NCBI GenBank assembly: GCA_016780365.1
Contig: JADHMB010000003.1
Span: 22,096-86,095, forward strand
Direction of reading: 5' to 3'
Length of the DNA stretch: 64,000 nucleotides
DNA from: Flavobacteriales bacterium
GTDB taxonomy: Bacteria > Bacteroidota > Bacteroidia > Flavobacteriales_D > Parvicellaceae
Positions within the stretch are counted from its first letter, which is position 1. Every line of letters starts with the position of its first letter. Below the pieces are notes generated by a model that saw only the letters and a program-made list of their open reading frames with translations, was not told the origin of the DNA and ran no database searches. A program made the translations under genes and the position numbers. This document shows positions 63,324 to 64,000 of the stretch, in pieces.

Positions 63324-63518
63324 CTATTTTACAATTTTGTATCCGTTGGTTTTTAAATAACCTATAAAATCAGAATAATTTTCTTTATTTATCTCTTCTT
63401 TTGATTTGAAATAAGAGTCGAAAATTTTATAGGAATAATCCTTTGATTCAGATTCAGCTACTTCATAGTGGCTGTCTTTGGTTTGTCGGTACATGTTAAG
63501 GGTTCTACTTTTAGGCAT
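63324..63518 (-). CDS. Small 64-aa conserved-looking hypothetical protein directly upstream of amt
   Basis: ORF immediately upstream of amt, 1 nt between stop and the amt start; no family recognised. Confidence 0.55.
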   Translation of the reverse strand: MPKSRTLNMYRQTKDSHYEVAESESKDYSYKIFDSYFKSKEEINKENYSDFIGYLKTNGYKIVK

Positions 63519-63637
63519 AATAATTTATTTAATACTAAAATAGTGTAAATTTAACACTAAGCAAACTTTGATTAAAAAATTATTTAAACAATTGTATTTA
63601 TACTCTTATAAATGAGGGTGATAGGGGGGGGTAATTA

Positions 63638-63676
63638 GAAAAAAATCCGCAACCTGTCTATTGAAAAGTTACGGAT
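63638..63676 (-). terminator. Intrinsic terminator of tRNA-Ser(GGA)
   Basis: Minus strand ATCCGTAAC ... GTTGCGGAT (one U-G wobble) followed by T-run. Confidence 0.7.
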
Positions 63677-63684
63677 GTTAGGTG

Positions 63685-63772
63685 TAGAGAGGAAGGGATT
63701 CGAACCCTCGTAACACTTTTGGTGTTAACACGCTTTCCAAGCGTGCGCCTTAAGCCACTCGGCCACCTCTCT
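63685..63772 (-). tRNA. tRNA-Ser (anticodon GGA)
   Basis: Minus strand AGAGAGG...CCTCTCT acceptor, anticodon arm CACGC-TTGGAAA-GCGTG, long variable arm, GGTTCGAATCC T-arm. Confidence 0.93.
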
Positions 63773-63877
63773 ATTAATTTTGCACAAATATATAGTTCTT
63801 AGGAGATTTGTGTAAAATATTACGATAATTATTTTGAAGATTCTTTTTTAATCCTTTCATTTGCAGACCTTTTGTTT

Positions 63878-63952
63878 CGGGGTGTAGCGTAGCCCGGTTA
63901 TCGCGCCTCGTTTGGGACGAGGAGGTCGCAAGTTCGAATCTTGCCACCCCGA
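63878..63952 (+). tRNA. tRNA-Pro (anticodon TGG)
   Basis: CGGGGTG...CACCCCG acceptor, CCTCG-TTTGGGA-CGAGG anticodon arm, AGTTCGAATCT T-arm. Confidence 0.93.
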
Positions 63953-63964
63953 CCGAAATAAATT

Positions 63965-63993
63965 AGCCCATCTTTGTATGGGCTTTTTTTTTG
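63965..63993 (+). terminator. Intrinsic terminator after tRNA-Pro
   Basis: AGCCCAT-CTTTGT-ATGGGCT followed by T9. Confidence 0.85.
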
Positions 63994-64000
63994 CATTGTT

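Overview
AT-rich 64 kb chromosomal window from a marine-type Bacteroidetes (flavobacterial) genome. Indicators are TonB/GLPGLI/T9SS/GWxTD/DUF4294 families, bacillithiol BshB1 and TAnnTTTG-type promoters. It is almost entirely coding: about 50 credible CDSs and three tRNAs (Ser-TGA, Ser-GGA, Pro-TGG). I saw no rRNA, CRISPR array, prophage or transposon. Main content: (i) an iron-type locus at 1-7.9 kb, with DUF4856 lipoprotein, imelysin lipoprotein, HTTM/vitamin-K-carboxylase-like membrane protein and TonB receptor, next to an FbpABC-type ferric ABC transporter; both transcription units carry the same 7-1-7 Fur-like palindrome; (ii) tandem fatty-acid desaturases; (iii) split histidine utilisation genes (hutFG, and hutH behind hisS); (iv) a KDO cluster; (v) thrS-infC-rpmI-rplT; (vi) amt-asnB-ilvDBNC. 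Best candidates for follow-up: the vitamin-K-carboxylase-like/imelysin locus and its shared operators; three genes whose conserved N-termini extend upstream of the called start with only AUH-type start codons available (infC, desaturase 2, a GT2); and the near-zero spacing at all nine convergent gene junctions. Family calls come from motif recognition by eye, with no database search.
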